This document shows, one piece after another, positions 52,106 to 60,048 of a stretch of 64,000 bases of DNA. The stretch is from Candidatus Woesearchaeota archaeon (GTDB lineage: Archaea; Nanobdellota; Nanobdellia; Woesearchaeales; UBA9989): the NCBI GenBank assembly GCA_013329045.1, contig DUKZ01000004.1, positions 41,537 to 105,536 on the forward strand. The letters are read 5' to 3'. A program made the translations under genes and the position numbers. Position 1 is the stretch's first letter. Each line of letters starts with the position of its first letter. The notes under the pieces were generated by a model. It was not told the DNA's origin. It did no database searches and saw only the letters and a program-made list of their open reading frames with translations.

Positions 52106-54549
52106 TGCGGGCACCCCACCTGCCATCCAAACAGGTCATCTGTCGTGCATCCAGTTGAGTAGCGAACAATCTTGATTTCCCCTGATTTATATCCCCAGCA
52201 TTTGATAATATTCCCCGGCCCAACATACACATTTGTCCGATAATTGCTCGAATCAATGCTCGGGAGGAACTGTGCCCTGCGCTCGCAGGCTTTCTCATCC
52301 GAAAGCGCCTCTCGCACTTCATCAACTGATTTTTGAGTAATCCGAATGGCAGTTGTATCCTGCTTTAATTCAATAACTGTATTGGTGTCCTCTTTCGTAA
52401 ACCCTATCACCTTTCCCGTTTCAGAAGGGAACATGACATAGCCGAGGGGTTTTCCAATATTGGTTGATAATGTGGGGTTTATGATGAAATCATTTGCTGC
52501 AAGGTTGAGAGGGAACATCTCCGCTTCGTTTGGTGTGAAGAAGAGGACTTTTGTTTGTGCAGGATACTCTGTCTCTCCGACTTTGTATGAGGCTGAAAGA
52601 GCAGCAATAGAGAATGCCAGCGGGATCTTTTTATTGCCGATCCAAATCTCAATTGTCTTGTCGCCAACATCAAGCGGGATGGTGATGCCATCAGCATTAA
52701 CAATGACTAAAGTTTCTGATTGAGTGTTTTTTGCTCCATTGCCTTCATTTAGAGATGCTTGTGGAGTGGCAGCACCCCTAGATTCCCCAGGGGAATTTTC
52801 CTCAGATGATGATCCTTGGGGAATTGGTGAATTGGAAATTGAAGGTAGAGCAAAAACATGTGCCGGTTTTTTTAATGCAGGATACGTAATCTTTGCATCC
52901 CTGACATCAACTGCCATGTCATTAAAAGTGGTAATGCGGTTATTGATCGCGATCTTGAAGAGGTACCCATCATCACCCAGCCAGTAAGAGAGAGGAGCAT
53001 CTGCCCGGACAGCAAGCTCTGTTTGGACTCTTTTCTGAGAACCAAGGACCTTATATGGGGAGTCAATCAGCAGTGATGAGGCAGATGAAGGATGAATGAG
53101 AATGTTGTCTACTGAGAGGAGATCACCCCAGGGAGGAATAATGAATGATGTGTCCTTTGCGAGGAATACGGAAAGCTTGTCAACAGTGACTTTGTCATAG
53201 ACACTTTGACCAATAGTATCGCTCTCGATCTTGACTTTTTGCTTGACAGGAATATTATTGAGTTCTGCCTTCATCGGGGATGTCCAGGCAAATGCGTATT
53301 TTTTGTTATTTGAGCCTATCAAGACAAATCCACTCTCCGTGAAATCAAGGTCTGCTGGAATCATGAAGGCTGCGCTGTAGGGAATGTTATGGAACAATAT
53401 CTGGAACTCGGGCGCTTTTTCCAACGGCTGGAAGGCAATGCCAAAAATACCATTGATGATAAAATCACCCTTAGTCTTTGCCCGGATAATGGTTGGCCCC
53501 TGCACGAAGGCCTTTAGCTCTGCTGTGTTGGCAGAAGATTGCGGCTGCCCGGGGGGAGGAGGAGGTGCTGTCCTGAATACTGCCTTTGCCTCATCACCAG
53601 TTTTTACGTTATCAGCATATGTCCTGAAAGTATTATAGAACTGGGTGAGCATATCATTATTCATCTGGTCAGCAACGGAAACATCAGGTCCATCAAGATT
53701 AAAGAAATATGCAGAGCCTCGCTTGAAGAACTTGCCTTTCAACTCCCCGGTTTTTAGGTTTTCGCCGACAATGATATTCATAGGAATATGGATAGCAGAT
53801 TGGACATCATCTATTAGAGGATTAATGGAAGAAACCCCCAAAGCCACCCAGACACCATCATTCACAGTCTTGATGAATAAGGGGGAGCTATCAAGTGGGA
53901 TGCCATCTGCAGCTTCTCGTTTTGGGTGATAGAGTAAGAATGACTTACAAGTTGCACCGTCAACAACACAGAAGTTCTGGCCGTCTTGGAGTGGTCGTGC
54001 TGCTGATTCCTGAAGAGTAAGCGGGAGAGAGAGCTGACTAGCGCCATTTCTTGTCAACCGGGCACTCAGCGAACTGCACCACTGGTTGATGTCCCCTCCT
54101 TCCAGCAGGATGGCAAAGAAACGGTCAATTTCCTGAACTGAGAAATGCTCCGGGGAAAAGCCAGCGCATAAAAGGTCATTTCCCGCATCAGCCTGGTAAC
54201 TGAGCGGGCGCATCGTCATGAATTCATATAAGTTGTCCTGACATTGGAATACCCTGTAAGGCTTTGGGTGCAATGGGTATTTTCTCTGAGTGGTTGGAAA
54301 AGGCCTCCACACGGTCACAGAATATTGCTGCTTGCCGATGATAATATCGGTTTCAACATACGCGCACGTCTTGTCTCCAATCTTAAACTTTACCCCTGAC
54401 AACAAGGGCTCTTGCTTTGGGATGATGGAGATATCGTTGATGGACAAGGAGAAATGCTGGCCGACGATGAGCTGTTTTAATGCAGTTTCATGGGGGGCTG
54501 CCTGGACGAATGGAAGCAGAATGATGAGCAGGATGAGGAACTTACGCAA
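52102..54549 (-). CDS. 815-residue exported protein
   Basis: A signal peptide (residues 1-17) and a long beta-rich exported part with several possible domains: Cys at about residues 62, 98 and 128, a Pro-rich break near 345-360 ('TAPPPPPGQPQ'), a polar linker near 600-630, and a Cys-containing C-terminus ('KACERRAQFLP', 'GCTTDDLFGWQVGCPQ'). No membrane anchor at the end. It is the largest gene near the operon start and may be a structural component. It overlaps the first gene by 8 nt. No known domain recognised. Confidence 0.8.
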   Translation of the reverse strand: MRKFLILLIILLPFVQAAPHETALKQLIVGQHFSLSINDISIIPKQEPLLSGVKFKIGDKTCAYVETDIIIGKQQYSVTVWRPFPTTQRKYPLHPKPYRVFQCQDNLYEFMTMRPLSYQADAGNDLLCAGFSPEHFSVQEIDRFFAILLEGGDINQWCSSLSARLTRNGASQLSLPLTLQESAARPLQDGQNFCVVDGATCKSFLLYHPKREAADGIPLDSSPLFIKTVNDGVWVALGVSSINPLIDDVQSAIHIPMNIIVGENLKTGELKGKFFKRGSAYFFNLDGPDVSVADQMNNDMLTQFYNTFRTYADNVKTGDEAKAVFRTAPPPPPGQPQSSANTAELKAFVQGPTIIRAKTKGDFIINGIFGIAFQPLEKAPEFQILFHNIPYSAAFMIPADLDFTESGFVLIGSNNKKYAFAWTSPMKAELNNIPVKQKVKIESDTIGQSVYDKVTVDKLSVFLAKDTSFIIPPWGDLLSVDNILIHPSSASSLLIDSPYKVLGSQKRVQTELAVRADAPLSYWLGDDGYLFKIAINNRITTFNDMAVDVRDAKITYPALKKPAHVFALPSISNSPIPQGSSSEENSPGESRGAATPQASLNEGNGAKNTQSETLVIVNADGITIPLDVGDKTIEIWIGNKKIPLAFSIAALSASYKVGETEYPAQTKVLFFTPNEAEMFPLNLAANDFIINPTLSTNIGKPLGYVMFPSETGKVIGFTKEDTNTVIELKQDTTAIRITQKSVDEVREALSDEKACERRAQFLPSIDSSNYRTNVYVGPGNIIKCWGYKSGEIKIVRYSTGCTTDDLFGWQVGCPQ

Positions 54550-55129
54550 CCGCCTTCACCTCTATCTCCAAAATGTTTTGGGGATTGATGTATATCTCAT
54601 CCTGGCCAATTGCGAGGAACATGTTCACGCGGTAGGGAAGCGAGAAATAATATCCATCATAGATGATGTCGAGCTTGTTCTCATGGAAACGGAGGGTGGC
54701 TGTCTTTTGATTTGTGCCGGTGAAGATTATTGAAGAATGATCAGTGTTGCCCATAAGAATGGGGTGGAAAGATTCCAGAAATCCTACCCTTATGCCTTCC
54801 CTCTGGCCGGGAATTGCAACTAAAATACATGATCCTGATTCTGTTATAGAACGAACACAGGAAGCTGGCTCTGCCTGGCGAGCAGATGGACCGGAAGGAA
54901 TGAACGGAGCGATGAGTGAGCGAGACACGGGTGGGGGTGTCTCTGCTGGTAGTGAAGGAGTTGGTGCGGGGGGACCTACTGGTGGGATATCATCGACAGC
55001 ATGTGGAGAAAGATCAACCCTCCCCTCAGCAGGTGTTGGGAAACCAGGAGAAACAGTATCAGCAGCACCGACGTAGAAGCCAATGGCAAGCAAGACAAGT
55101 GCTACGAGCGGGATGTATTTTTTCATCAT
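54542..55129 (-). CDS. First gene of the eight-gene operon, exported protein
   Basis: A 195-residue protein with a signal peptide (residues 1-23), a Pro-rich linker (about 30-80) and a C-terminal beta domain of about 110 residues with two Cys ('SCVRSITESGSCILVA'). The ATG at 55129 has a GAGGGT site and a TATA box at 55160-55171. It could be a small surface or linker protein. Unknown family. Confidence 0.75.
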   Translation of the reverse strand: MMKKYIPLVALVLLAIGFYVGAADTVSPGFPTPAEGRVDLSPHAVDDIPPVGPPAPTPSLPAETPPPVSRSLIAPFIPSGPSARQAEPASCVRSITESGSCILVAIPGQREGIRVGFLESFHPILMGNTDHSSIIFTGTNQKTATLRFHENKLDIIYDGYYFSLPYRVNMFLAIGQDEIYINPQNILEIEVKAVA

Positions 55130-55159
55130 ACCCTCTTTTCGTCAATAAGCTGGATTAAT

Positions 55160-55171
55160 GGTATATAAATG
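55160..55171 (-). promoter_or_regulatory. TATA box of the eight-gene surface operon
   Basis: Minus-strand CATTTATATACC, about 35 nt before the ATG at 55129, followed by a GAGGGT ribosome site. All seven later genes overlap the one before, so this is the only promoter seen for 55129 to 44486. Confidence 0.6.
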
Positions 55172-55177
55172 TTATGG

Positions 55178-55268
55178 TGAAAGAAAAAGAAAAGAAAAAA
55201 GGGAGAAATTATTCGAGGGCATGAACAGCATCACCGCCATGAAGAGTGCGTTCAACTGAAGGAGAAAG
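55178..55268. repeat. 91-bp direct repeat, copy 1
   Basis: Matches 58770-58860 with a single difference (C at 55220, T at 58812). In copy 2 the left part is the 3' end of an hsdS relic; the right part, on the minus strand, encodes LSPSVERTLHGGDAVH, a fragment of the prepilin paralogue at 61131. Confidence 0.85.
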
Positions 55269-55270
55269 CG

Positions 55271-55528
55271 TTAATACTTATGACCAAACACCACCTTCTC
55301 CAAGTAAAGCTCCATTTTAGCCACATCATAAGAAAAGATAATGCGCAACTTCCCAACCCTCACCCGACAACTGCCCTTTAAGTCATAATGCAAAAACTTA
55401 TATTTTGTAGGGTCCTGGGCAATTTCTTCTATTTTCTGTCTGGCCTGGCTTTGCAGAGAACCGCTTAACTTCCTGAAATCTTTTGAGAACTCCTTTGTCG
55501 GAAGAATCTTAAAGGGCGTTCCACTCAT
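55271..55528 (-). CDS. relE: RelE/ParE-type RNase toxin
   Basis: About 85 residues. 'TKEFSKDFRKL', 'YKFLHYDLKGSCRVRVGKLR' and 'VVFGHKY' match the RelE/ParE fold and its basic RNA-binding strand. RelE cuts mRNA in the ribosome. It overlaps the antitoxin by 20 nt and its stop abuts the 91-bp repeat. No damage is seen. Confidence 0.82.
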   Translation of the reverse strand: MSGTPFKILPTKEFSKDFRKLSGSLQSQARQKIEEIAQDPTKYKFLHYDLKGSCRVRVGKLRIIFSYDVAKMELYLEKVVFGHKY

Positions 55529-55688
55529 CAAAATCTCTCTTTTTTATTTGATCTTTAGCCTTAGCATAAGACTCCATAAACTCACTGTCAGACATCAACT
55601 CCAAAGACTCAATGATCGCATCAAACTCACCCTTAACCCTCACTAAATCAGCAATTGCCTCCTTCCTAACAGTAATTGTACCGCTCAT
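55509..55688 (-). CDS. relB: Archaeal RelB-type antitoxin
   Basis: A 59-residue acidic protein ('RKEAIADLVRVKGEFDAIIE', 'ESYAKAKDQIKKRDFDEWN') in the position and size of archaeal RelB antitoxins, which wrap the toxin with helices. A TATA-like ATTTATTAAT lies at about 55712-55721. The ATG at 55688 or the one at 55691 can start it. Confidence 0.75.
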   Translation of the reverse strand: MSGTITVRKEAIADLVRVKGEFDAIIESLELMSDSEFMESYAKAKDQIKKRDFDEWNAL

Positions 55689-55744
55689 CATGAAGAAAGA
55701 GGGCTGCCGTATTAATAAATGTTACGCTTAAAAACCTGTTCCCA

Positions 55745-55775
55745 AAGCATTCCTGAACAAACAATTCAGCAGCAA
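55745..55775 (-). pseudogene. Relic of a prepilin-paralogue gene
   Basis: 24 bp (55745-55768) are identical to 61600-61623 inside the truncated paralogue; on the minus strand they read ELFVQEC. Nothing else of the gene is kept here. Confidence 0.6.
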
Positions 55776-55799
55776 CACTGCCAAAAAAATTCGTAATGT

Positions 55800-56125
55800 C
55801 TATAACCTCCCAAGTAGCTCCTTTGTAGAATAAATAATAACCTTAGATTGTTCCTTCAAACGCTTATCATTAGACTAAATCGGACAACCCAATCTTAATG
55901 CAAGGGCAAAATATAACACGTCATTCTCGTCAGGAGAAACCGCTTTGGCAGCATCAAAAAAAGAAAGATATTCCTCAGCAGGCACCACAACGATGATCTC
56001 CTTGACAGCATGCATCACCTGAACAAAATCTTCCCTAGACCGAAAAGTCTTCTTTAGAATGAGATTCTGATGCTTTAAAAACTCCTCGATAATGAAATCA
56101 GGGGTAACCAACAGCACATTATCAG
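55800..56125 (-). pseudogene. PIN-domain vapC relic with nonsense codon
   Basis: Minus-strand reading gives a PIN protein without its first strand ('LLVTPDFIIEEFLKHQ' onward) and with 'SPDENDVLYFALALRLGCPI', then TAG, then 'SNDKRLKEQSKVIIYSTKEL'. The vapC at 61979 has Trp at the TAG position, so TGG became TAG. The missing N-terminus ends where the IS200/IS605 end hairpin begins. No antitoxin partner is left. Confidence 0.75.
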
Positions 56126-56132
56126 TGAACTA

Positions 56133-56163
56133 CCACGGGTCTCGCTCTGAGCTCGACCCGTGG
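56133..56163. other. IS200/IS605-type end hairpin
   Basis: A 9-bp perfect stem CCACGGGTC / GACCCGTGG with a 13-nt loop, directly after the tnpA stop, where such elements carry the hairpin read by the Y1 transposase as single strand. Confidence 0.6.
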
Positions 56164-56173
56164 CGTCTCTTGC

Positions 56174-56665
56174 TTATGCTGAATAACCCAGCAGCGTTCG
56201 CTGCGGCCTATGCTCTAGTTCCTTCCAGTGTTTCTTCTGTCCTTCTGTGATGTATCTTTTTACCGTCTCAGAATTAACTGCGCCAACTGTTCTGTGAAAG
56301 TATCCACAACTCCAGAATTTCTTTCCCCATAACTTGTCGCTGAAAAGATAGCGATGTCCTTTCCGCATCATCCTGCTTGAATAGGTCTTAAGCGGCCATA
56401 CAAGCACAGGAATTTTCCAGTTCTTCCATTGCTTAACGAAGAGATGTAGGTGGTCTGGGCCGCATTCAATTGCTGCAATATCAACCTTCATCTCTCTTGA
56501 GCGCTGGATTATATATGCTATCGTCAGTTCTCTTGCCAAAGACTCGACAAAAATATCACGCCTGTATGCAGGCGTGAACTGCAAATGAAGGTTTGTCTCG
56601 CCGACAGTGTGCCCACAATTAGGGTAAGACTTAGGAGGTAATAAAATGGCAAAGAAATCAAGCAA
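56174..56665 (-). CDS. tnpA: IS200/IS605-family Y1 transposase TnpA
   Basis: About 163 residues at most. The HUH motif is 'GPDHLHLF' and the catalytic Tyr lies in 'VKRYITEGQKKHW'; 'SSRMMRKGHRYLFSDKLWGK' is also typical. No tnpB is linked, so it is of the short type. No ATG opens the frame: only TTG at 56665 or later non-standard codons are available, and this region overlaps the HARE-HTH gene. The 5' end may be cut, but the catalytic part is intact. Confidence 0.85.
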   Translation of the reverse strand: MLDFFAILLPPKSYPNCGHTVGETNLHLQFTPAYRRDIFVESLARELTIAYIIQRSREMKVDIAAIECGPDHLHLFVKQWKNWKIPVLVWPLKTYSSRMMRKGHRYLFSDKLWGKKFWSCGYFHRTVGAVNSETVKRYITEGQKKHWKELEHRPQRTLLGYSA

Positions 56666-56894
56666 ATCGTTTTACTCACTGGCACAAAAGGTGCTGCAGG
56701 AGAGCAAGAAACCAATGCACTACGCAGAGATCACTAAGGAGATTTTGAAGGTAAAAGAGAGTAAAGGAAAGACTCCAGAAAGGACTGTCATTGCGGTGAT
56801 TATGCGAGATACTCATAACGTCTTTACGAGGCAAGGAGAAGGCATTTTCGGGCTTACTTCCTTCAAAGAGTCTGGAAAGCCTTCCAGTATTTAG
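56646..56894 (+). CDS. HARE-HTH (HB1/ASXL-type) small DNA-binding protein
   Basis: An 82-residue protein: 'SLAQKVLQESKKPMHYAEIT' and 'GKTPERTVIAVIMRD' with 'FTRQGEGIFGLTSF' is the HARE-HTH winged-helix pattern found in restriction-linked and chromatin proteins. A strong TTAGGAGGT ribosome site stands before the ATG. It precedes an AlbA_2 regulator and type I restriction relics, so it may be part of that lost system. Confidence 0.78.
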   Translation: MAKKSSKSFYSLAQKVLQESKKPMHYAEITKEILKVKESKGKTPERTVIAVIMRDTHNVFTRQGEGIFGLTSFKESGKPSSI

Positions 56895-56941
56895 CTACCT
56901 TTTCAGCACAATAACGAGGATTATTTATAGACTCGTTACTT

Positions 56942-57059
56942 AAAGTTTACTTAAACTTACTTCAAATTACTTAAATTGGTTGAAGTAATCTTTTCTCGTC
57001 TTCAAACAGATAAATTTATAAATACTTCAAGTTTACTTAAACTTACTTCAAGTTACTGT
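56942..57059 (+). promoter_or_regulatory. Operator pair and promoter of the AlbA_2 gene
   Basis: The 16-bp inverted repeat AAGTTTACTTAAACTT occurs at 56943-56958 and 57029-57044, each inside a near-identical block of about 30 bp. The TATA box AATTTATAAATA (about 57010-57021) lies between them, and the second operator covers the expected transcription start. Autorepression is likely. Confidence 0.6.
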
Positions 57060-57076
57060 AAAAGGCTGATAGTAAA

Positions 57077-58477
57077 ATGGACAAAGAACAACTATTGAAG
57101 CGTATTGAGGAAGGAGAGAGCGAAGAAGTAGAGCTCAAAGAATCATGCTCTAGCAACAGTAAAATTTCTGAAACAATTTGTGCATTTGCTAATACGGATG
57201 GTGGATACATAATCTTCGGAGTTACAAAAAATAGAGAAATAAAAGGACTGGTCTGCGATTTTGATAAATTCCAGCAAGACATTTCTAATGCGAAGCAAAA
57301 CATAAGGTCATCTCCCACCATCTCTTCTGACATACATACTATAAATGGGAAAAAGATTCTTGTGGTAGAAGTTCAGAGAGCCACAGACAAGAATGCACAC
57401 ACATTTCAAGGTTGTGTTTGGGTAAGAGTTACAAGTACAAACGTGAAATTGGAAGGCCAGAGCCTCATCGATTTTCTGAAGAACCGCCAGCTTCTCTGCT
57501 TTGATGAACAAGACTCCGATGCAACATTGGATGATCTTGAAATAAAAAAAGTGCAAAGCTACCTTTCAAAAAGAGGGCAGCAAGACTACCTCAAATCAAA
57601 ATCACTTACTGATTTTCTCGTAAGCAATATGCTTGCTAAATCAAATGGGAAAATGAAGATAAAAAACTCTGCCATCCTATTCTTTGCAAAAGAGCCATTC
57701 CGATGGTTTTCCCAAAATGAAATAAGAGTAGTTCGCTTTGGAGGCACAGATGCAGTAAACGTTATTGCACAGCGAGACTTTAAGCAAGATGTTATCGAGG
57801 ATATTGAGCAAACAATCGACTTCATACGTGAGAACCTCTCAAAAAGATTTGTGATACCTGAAGACTCTCCAAGACGAATAGAGATTGAAGAATATCCGAT
57901 GCAAGTAATTAGAGAAGCAATTGTCAATGCAGTTGCCCATAGAGATTACTTCAGCTATGATTCTATTCAAGTAAACATCTTCCCCGATAGAATAGAGATA
58001 TCAAATCCTGGCTCACTGCCCAGAGGCCTTGTAAAAGAGTATTTTGGCAAGAGGTCTGTAAGACGAAATCCAATAACTTATCGGTTACTAAGAGACTGTA
58101 ATTATGTGGAAGGATTGGGTACAGGAATTCCAAGAATGATAAATGAAATGAGAAAAGCAGGCCTCAAAGACCCTGAGTTCAATTTTGAGGGAGATTTTTT
58201 CATTGTTTACCTGCGTAATGCAAAAGGGAACATACGGCCAATCGAAAAGTTCAAGGATTTGAATGACAGGCAAATAAATGGCATTGTTTACCTCCAGCAA
58301 AACAGGACAATAAAATCCAAAACATACGCAAATATCAACAGCGTTTCCCTTCCTAGCGCACTCAAAGATTTAGCAGAAATGATAAGATTTGGATATTTGA
58401 AAAAAGTAGGCTCTTTTAGGGGAGCATACTATGTTCTTGATGAGAAAACAGCAGAAAAGCTTAAGGTAAAACAATGA
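57077..58477 (+). CDS. AlbA_2/Schlafen-type regulator with GHKL-like C-terminus
   Basis: A 466-residue protein. Residues 1-135 form an AlbA_2 domain ('SEEVELKESCSSNSKISETI', 'FANTDGGYIIFGV', 'HTFQGCVWVRV'). The middle and C-terminus ('VIREAIVNAVAHRDYF', 'DRIEISNPGSLPRGL', 'YVEGLGTGIPRMI') match the ATPase-like half of RecG-related regulators. Such proteins are found in type I restriction clusters. The next frame, a HsdR N-terminus, overlaps its stop (ATGA), so it was part of a type I operon. Confidence 0.85.
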   Translation: MDKEQLLKRIEEGESEEVELKESCSSNSKISETICAFANTDGGYIIFGVTKNREIKGLVCDFDKFQQDISNAKQNIRSSPTISSDIHTINGKKILVVEVQRATDKNAHTFQGCVWVRVTSTNVKLEGQSLIDFLKNRQLLCFDEQDSDATLDDLEIKKVQSYLSKRGQQDYLKSKSLTDFLVSNMLAKSNGKMKIKNSAILFFAKEPFRWFSQNEIRVVRFGGTDAVNVIAQRDFKQDVIEDIEQTIDFIRENLSKRFVIPEDSPRRIEIEEYPMQVIREAIVNAVAHRDYFSYDSIQVNIFPDRIEISNPGSLPRGLVKEYFGKRSVRRNPITYRLLRDCNYVEGLGTGIPRMINEMRKAGLKDPEFNFEGDFFIVYLRNAKGNIRPIEKFKDLNDRQINGIVYLQQNRTIKSKTYANINSVSLPSALKDLAEMIRFGYLKKVGSFRGAYYVLDEKTAEKLKVKQ

Positions 58478-58605
58478 CTCAGACTCAACTTAAACCAGAG
58501 CAGCTTGCACGCAAGTTCATAGATGAGCATCTGCAAAATACTGGGTGGAAGCCTCTTCGGCAGCATGATAAAGTTCCTTCCAAAATTCCTACTATATTTG
58601 CTTAA
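58474..58605 (+). pseudogene. hsdR N-terminal relic
   Basis: The ATG overlaps the upstream stop by 4 nt and gives 'LARKFIDEHLQNTGWKPL', the opening of type I restriction HsdR subunits, but the frame ends after 43 codons. The remaining 1000 or so codons are absent, replaced by the hsdS tail. Confidence 0.65.
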
Positions 58606-58816
58606 TCATCACAAAACAACCGAAAATCTCTCTCATCAATCATACGGAATGAGAATGCCGAGAGTTTCTGAAAAACATTTTGAGAATGTTTTTGTTAATT
58701 TGCCACCAATTCCTGTTCAGAAACAAATTATTGCCAAGCTTGATGCATTCTTCAGAGAATATGACATCTTGAAAGAAAAAGAAAAGAAAAAAGGGAGAAA
58801 TTATTCGAGGGTATGA
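58570..58816 (+). pseudogene. hsdS C-terminal relic
   Basis: Reads 'GMRMPRVSEKHFENVFVNLP', 'IPVQKQIIAKLDAFFREYDI' and a Lys-rich end, the typical C-terminal conserved helix of a type I specificity subunit. The first target-recognition domain and start are missing. The junction with the hsdR relic near 58570-58590 marks a deletion. The last part is inside the 91-bp repeat. Confidence 0.75.
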
Positions 58817-58860
58817 ACAGCATCACCGCCATGAAGAGTGCGTTCAACTGAAGGAGAAAG
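58770..58860. repeat. 91-bp direct repeat, copy 2
   Basis: Matches 55178-55268 with one difference. The two copies bracket relBE, the vapC relic, tnpA, the HARE-HTH gene and the AlbA_2/hsd remains (3.6 kb). Confidence 0.85.
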
Positions 58861-58884
58861 AGATCTTTTTAGGAGAAGACAACC

Positions 58885-59133
58885 CTATTTTTTCATTAAC
58901 TCAAAAAACTCGTCCAGACCCAAACCAGCCTGCCTGATAATAGCTCTTAGAGTTCCACGAGCAATCTCACGATGATTAGGAACAGTAATACGACGGAACG
59001 GAGGTTCCTTGCACCTCAGAATGAGATGGCTACCCGTCTGATGATCCAATTCATACCCTAGATGAGACAAAATTTTAACAACCTCAGTACCAGAAAGCAA
59101 GGGGAGCTTACCCAACCTCAATAATCTCCTCAT
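58885..59133 (-). CDS. hicA: HicA-type mRNA interferase toxin
   Basis: An 82-residue protein: 'LPLLSGTEVVKILSHLGYEL', 'QTGSHLILRC' (catalytic His in GSH) and 'RRITVPNHREIARGTLRAII' are HicA hallmarks. It overlaps hicB by 26 nt, antitoxin gene first. No damage. Confidence 0.88.
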   Translation of the reverse strand: MRRLLRLGKLPLLSGTEVVKILSHLGYELDHQTGSHLILRCKEPPFRRITVPNHREIARGTLRAIIRQAGLGLDEFFELMKK

Positions 59134-59317
59134 CTATAGAAGGAGGAACAGGCTCACCATGTTTTTTTAGGCTGGCAACATATCCTTGAACAGCATCACG
59201 AATATTATTTACAGCTTCCATCCTTGATTCTCCCTGAGAAATACATCCAGGAAGAGCAGGGACTGATGCAATAATCATACCATCCTCATCAGGTTCAAGA
59301 ATAACACGGTATTTCAT
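59108..59317 (-). CDS. hicB: HicB-type antitoxin
   Basis: About 69 residues, a short HicB without the usual C-terminal DNA-binding domain: 'MKYRVILEPDEDGMIIASVP', 'LPGCISQGESRMEAVNNIRD', 'VPPSIDEEIIEV'. A TATA box (CTATTTATAC, about 59338-59347) lies upstream. Without a DNA-binding part, control must come from elsewhere. Confidence 0.87.
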   Translation of the reverse strand: MKYRVILEPDEDGMIIASVPALPGCISQGESRMEAVNNIRDAVQGYVASLKKHGEPVPPSIDEEIIEVG

Positions 59318-59390
59318 GAAGAGAAGAAGCGACCTGAAGTATAAATAGATTTCTAAAAAACAATGAGAAAAATAGCAGGTGAAACGAGGA

Positions 59391-59603
59391 TTATAAGTAT
59401 TTTTCAAATTCTTCTCGCTCCATCTTCAGATCATGCTTAATGATCTTATTCAACAATCCTCGATCAATATGATCACCAGGATGATTAGGAACAGGTGTTG
59501 TTCTCCCATCAGGGTGCTCAAAGAACATGTGAGAACCTTTCTGACGCTTGAGCATGAAACCAAGAGCAGAAAGAACTTTTATTAGATCCTTTGCAGCCAG
59601 CAA
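59391..59603 (-). CDS. hicA: HicA-type toxin, second pair
   Basis: About 70 residues ('LIKVLSALGFMLKRQKGSHM', 'RTTPVPNHPGDHIDRGLLNK'), with the catalytic His in GSH. The start is a TTG at 59603, since the frame has no ATG after the hicB stop, and no clear ribosome site, so expression may be low. The usual 'KLPLL' start lies upstream of that TTG. Confidence 0.82.
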   Translation of the reverse strand: MLAAKDLIKVLSALGFMLKRQKGSHMFFEHPDGRTTPVPNHPGDHIDRGLLNKIIKHDLKMEREEFEKYL

Positions 59604-59618
59604 AGGAAGCTTAGATAA

Positions 59619-59831
59619 TTATACCTCCACATCAACCTGCTGGAGGCTCAAAAACCGGGAGACCTTCATATCAGGTTTCACTTCAAGATATAATTCAATT
59701 GCTTCTTTTGTCCTTGCCAACAACTCATCATAGGAACTAGCTTGAGAATGGCAGCCTGGAAGCTCAACTACCTCAGAAATTAAGTAGCCATCTTCTCCTC
59801 TTTCAACAATGATATTGAATACCTGTTTCAT
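59619..59831 (-). CDS. hicB: HicB-type antitoxin, second pair
   Basis: About 70 residues ('FNIIVERGEDGYLISEVVEL', 'GCHSQASSYDELLARTKEAI'), a short HicB. The start at 59831 stands 25 nt after a TATA box (TTTTTATACTC, about 59852-59862), leaderless. The pair is distinct in sequence from the one at 58885. Confidence 0.85.
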   Translation of the reverse strand: MKQVFNIIVERGEDGYLISEVVELPGCHSQASSYDELLARTKEAIELYLEVKPDMKVSRFLSLQQVDVEV

Positions 59832-59888
59832 GAAAGAAGGAATGCTTTGAGAGTATAAAAACATTGCTAAAAACAATTCACACAGACG

Positions 59889-59966
59889 GCAACAATAATA
59901 ACGTCAAGAGAACGGTTTTGTGCCAAAACCTTCGCTCAGAGACTGAGCGATCCGCGCCATTGTTGT
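59889..59966. repeat. Structured intergenic repeat, copy B
   Basis: An outer stem CAACAAT (59890-59896) / ATTGTTG (59959-59965) encloses GGTTTT-gtgcc-AAAACC and TCGCTCAG-aga-CTGAGCGA. Shape, order and loop sizes match copy A at 34006-34088, but stem sequences differ by paired changes. Confidence 0.6.
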
Positions 59967-60003
59967 TTTCCCTACAGGTTAATGAACGAAAAGCTTAAAT
60001 ACT

Positions 60004-60028
60004 AATTGATAATCATTAGTTATCAATT
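60004..60028 (+). promoter_or_regulatory. Operator of the wHTH/toxin pair
   Basis: Inverted repeat AATTGATAA - 7 nt - TTATCAATT (60004-60012 and 60020-60028) just after a TATA-like GCTTAAATACT. An AGGTGA ribosome site precedes the ATG at 60049. Confidence 0.6.
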
Positions 60029-60048
60029 AATAAACATAGGTGATTAAT

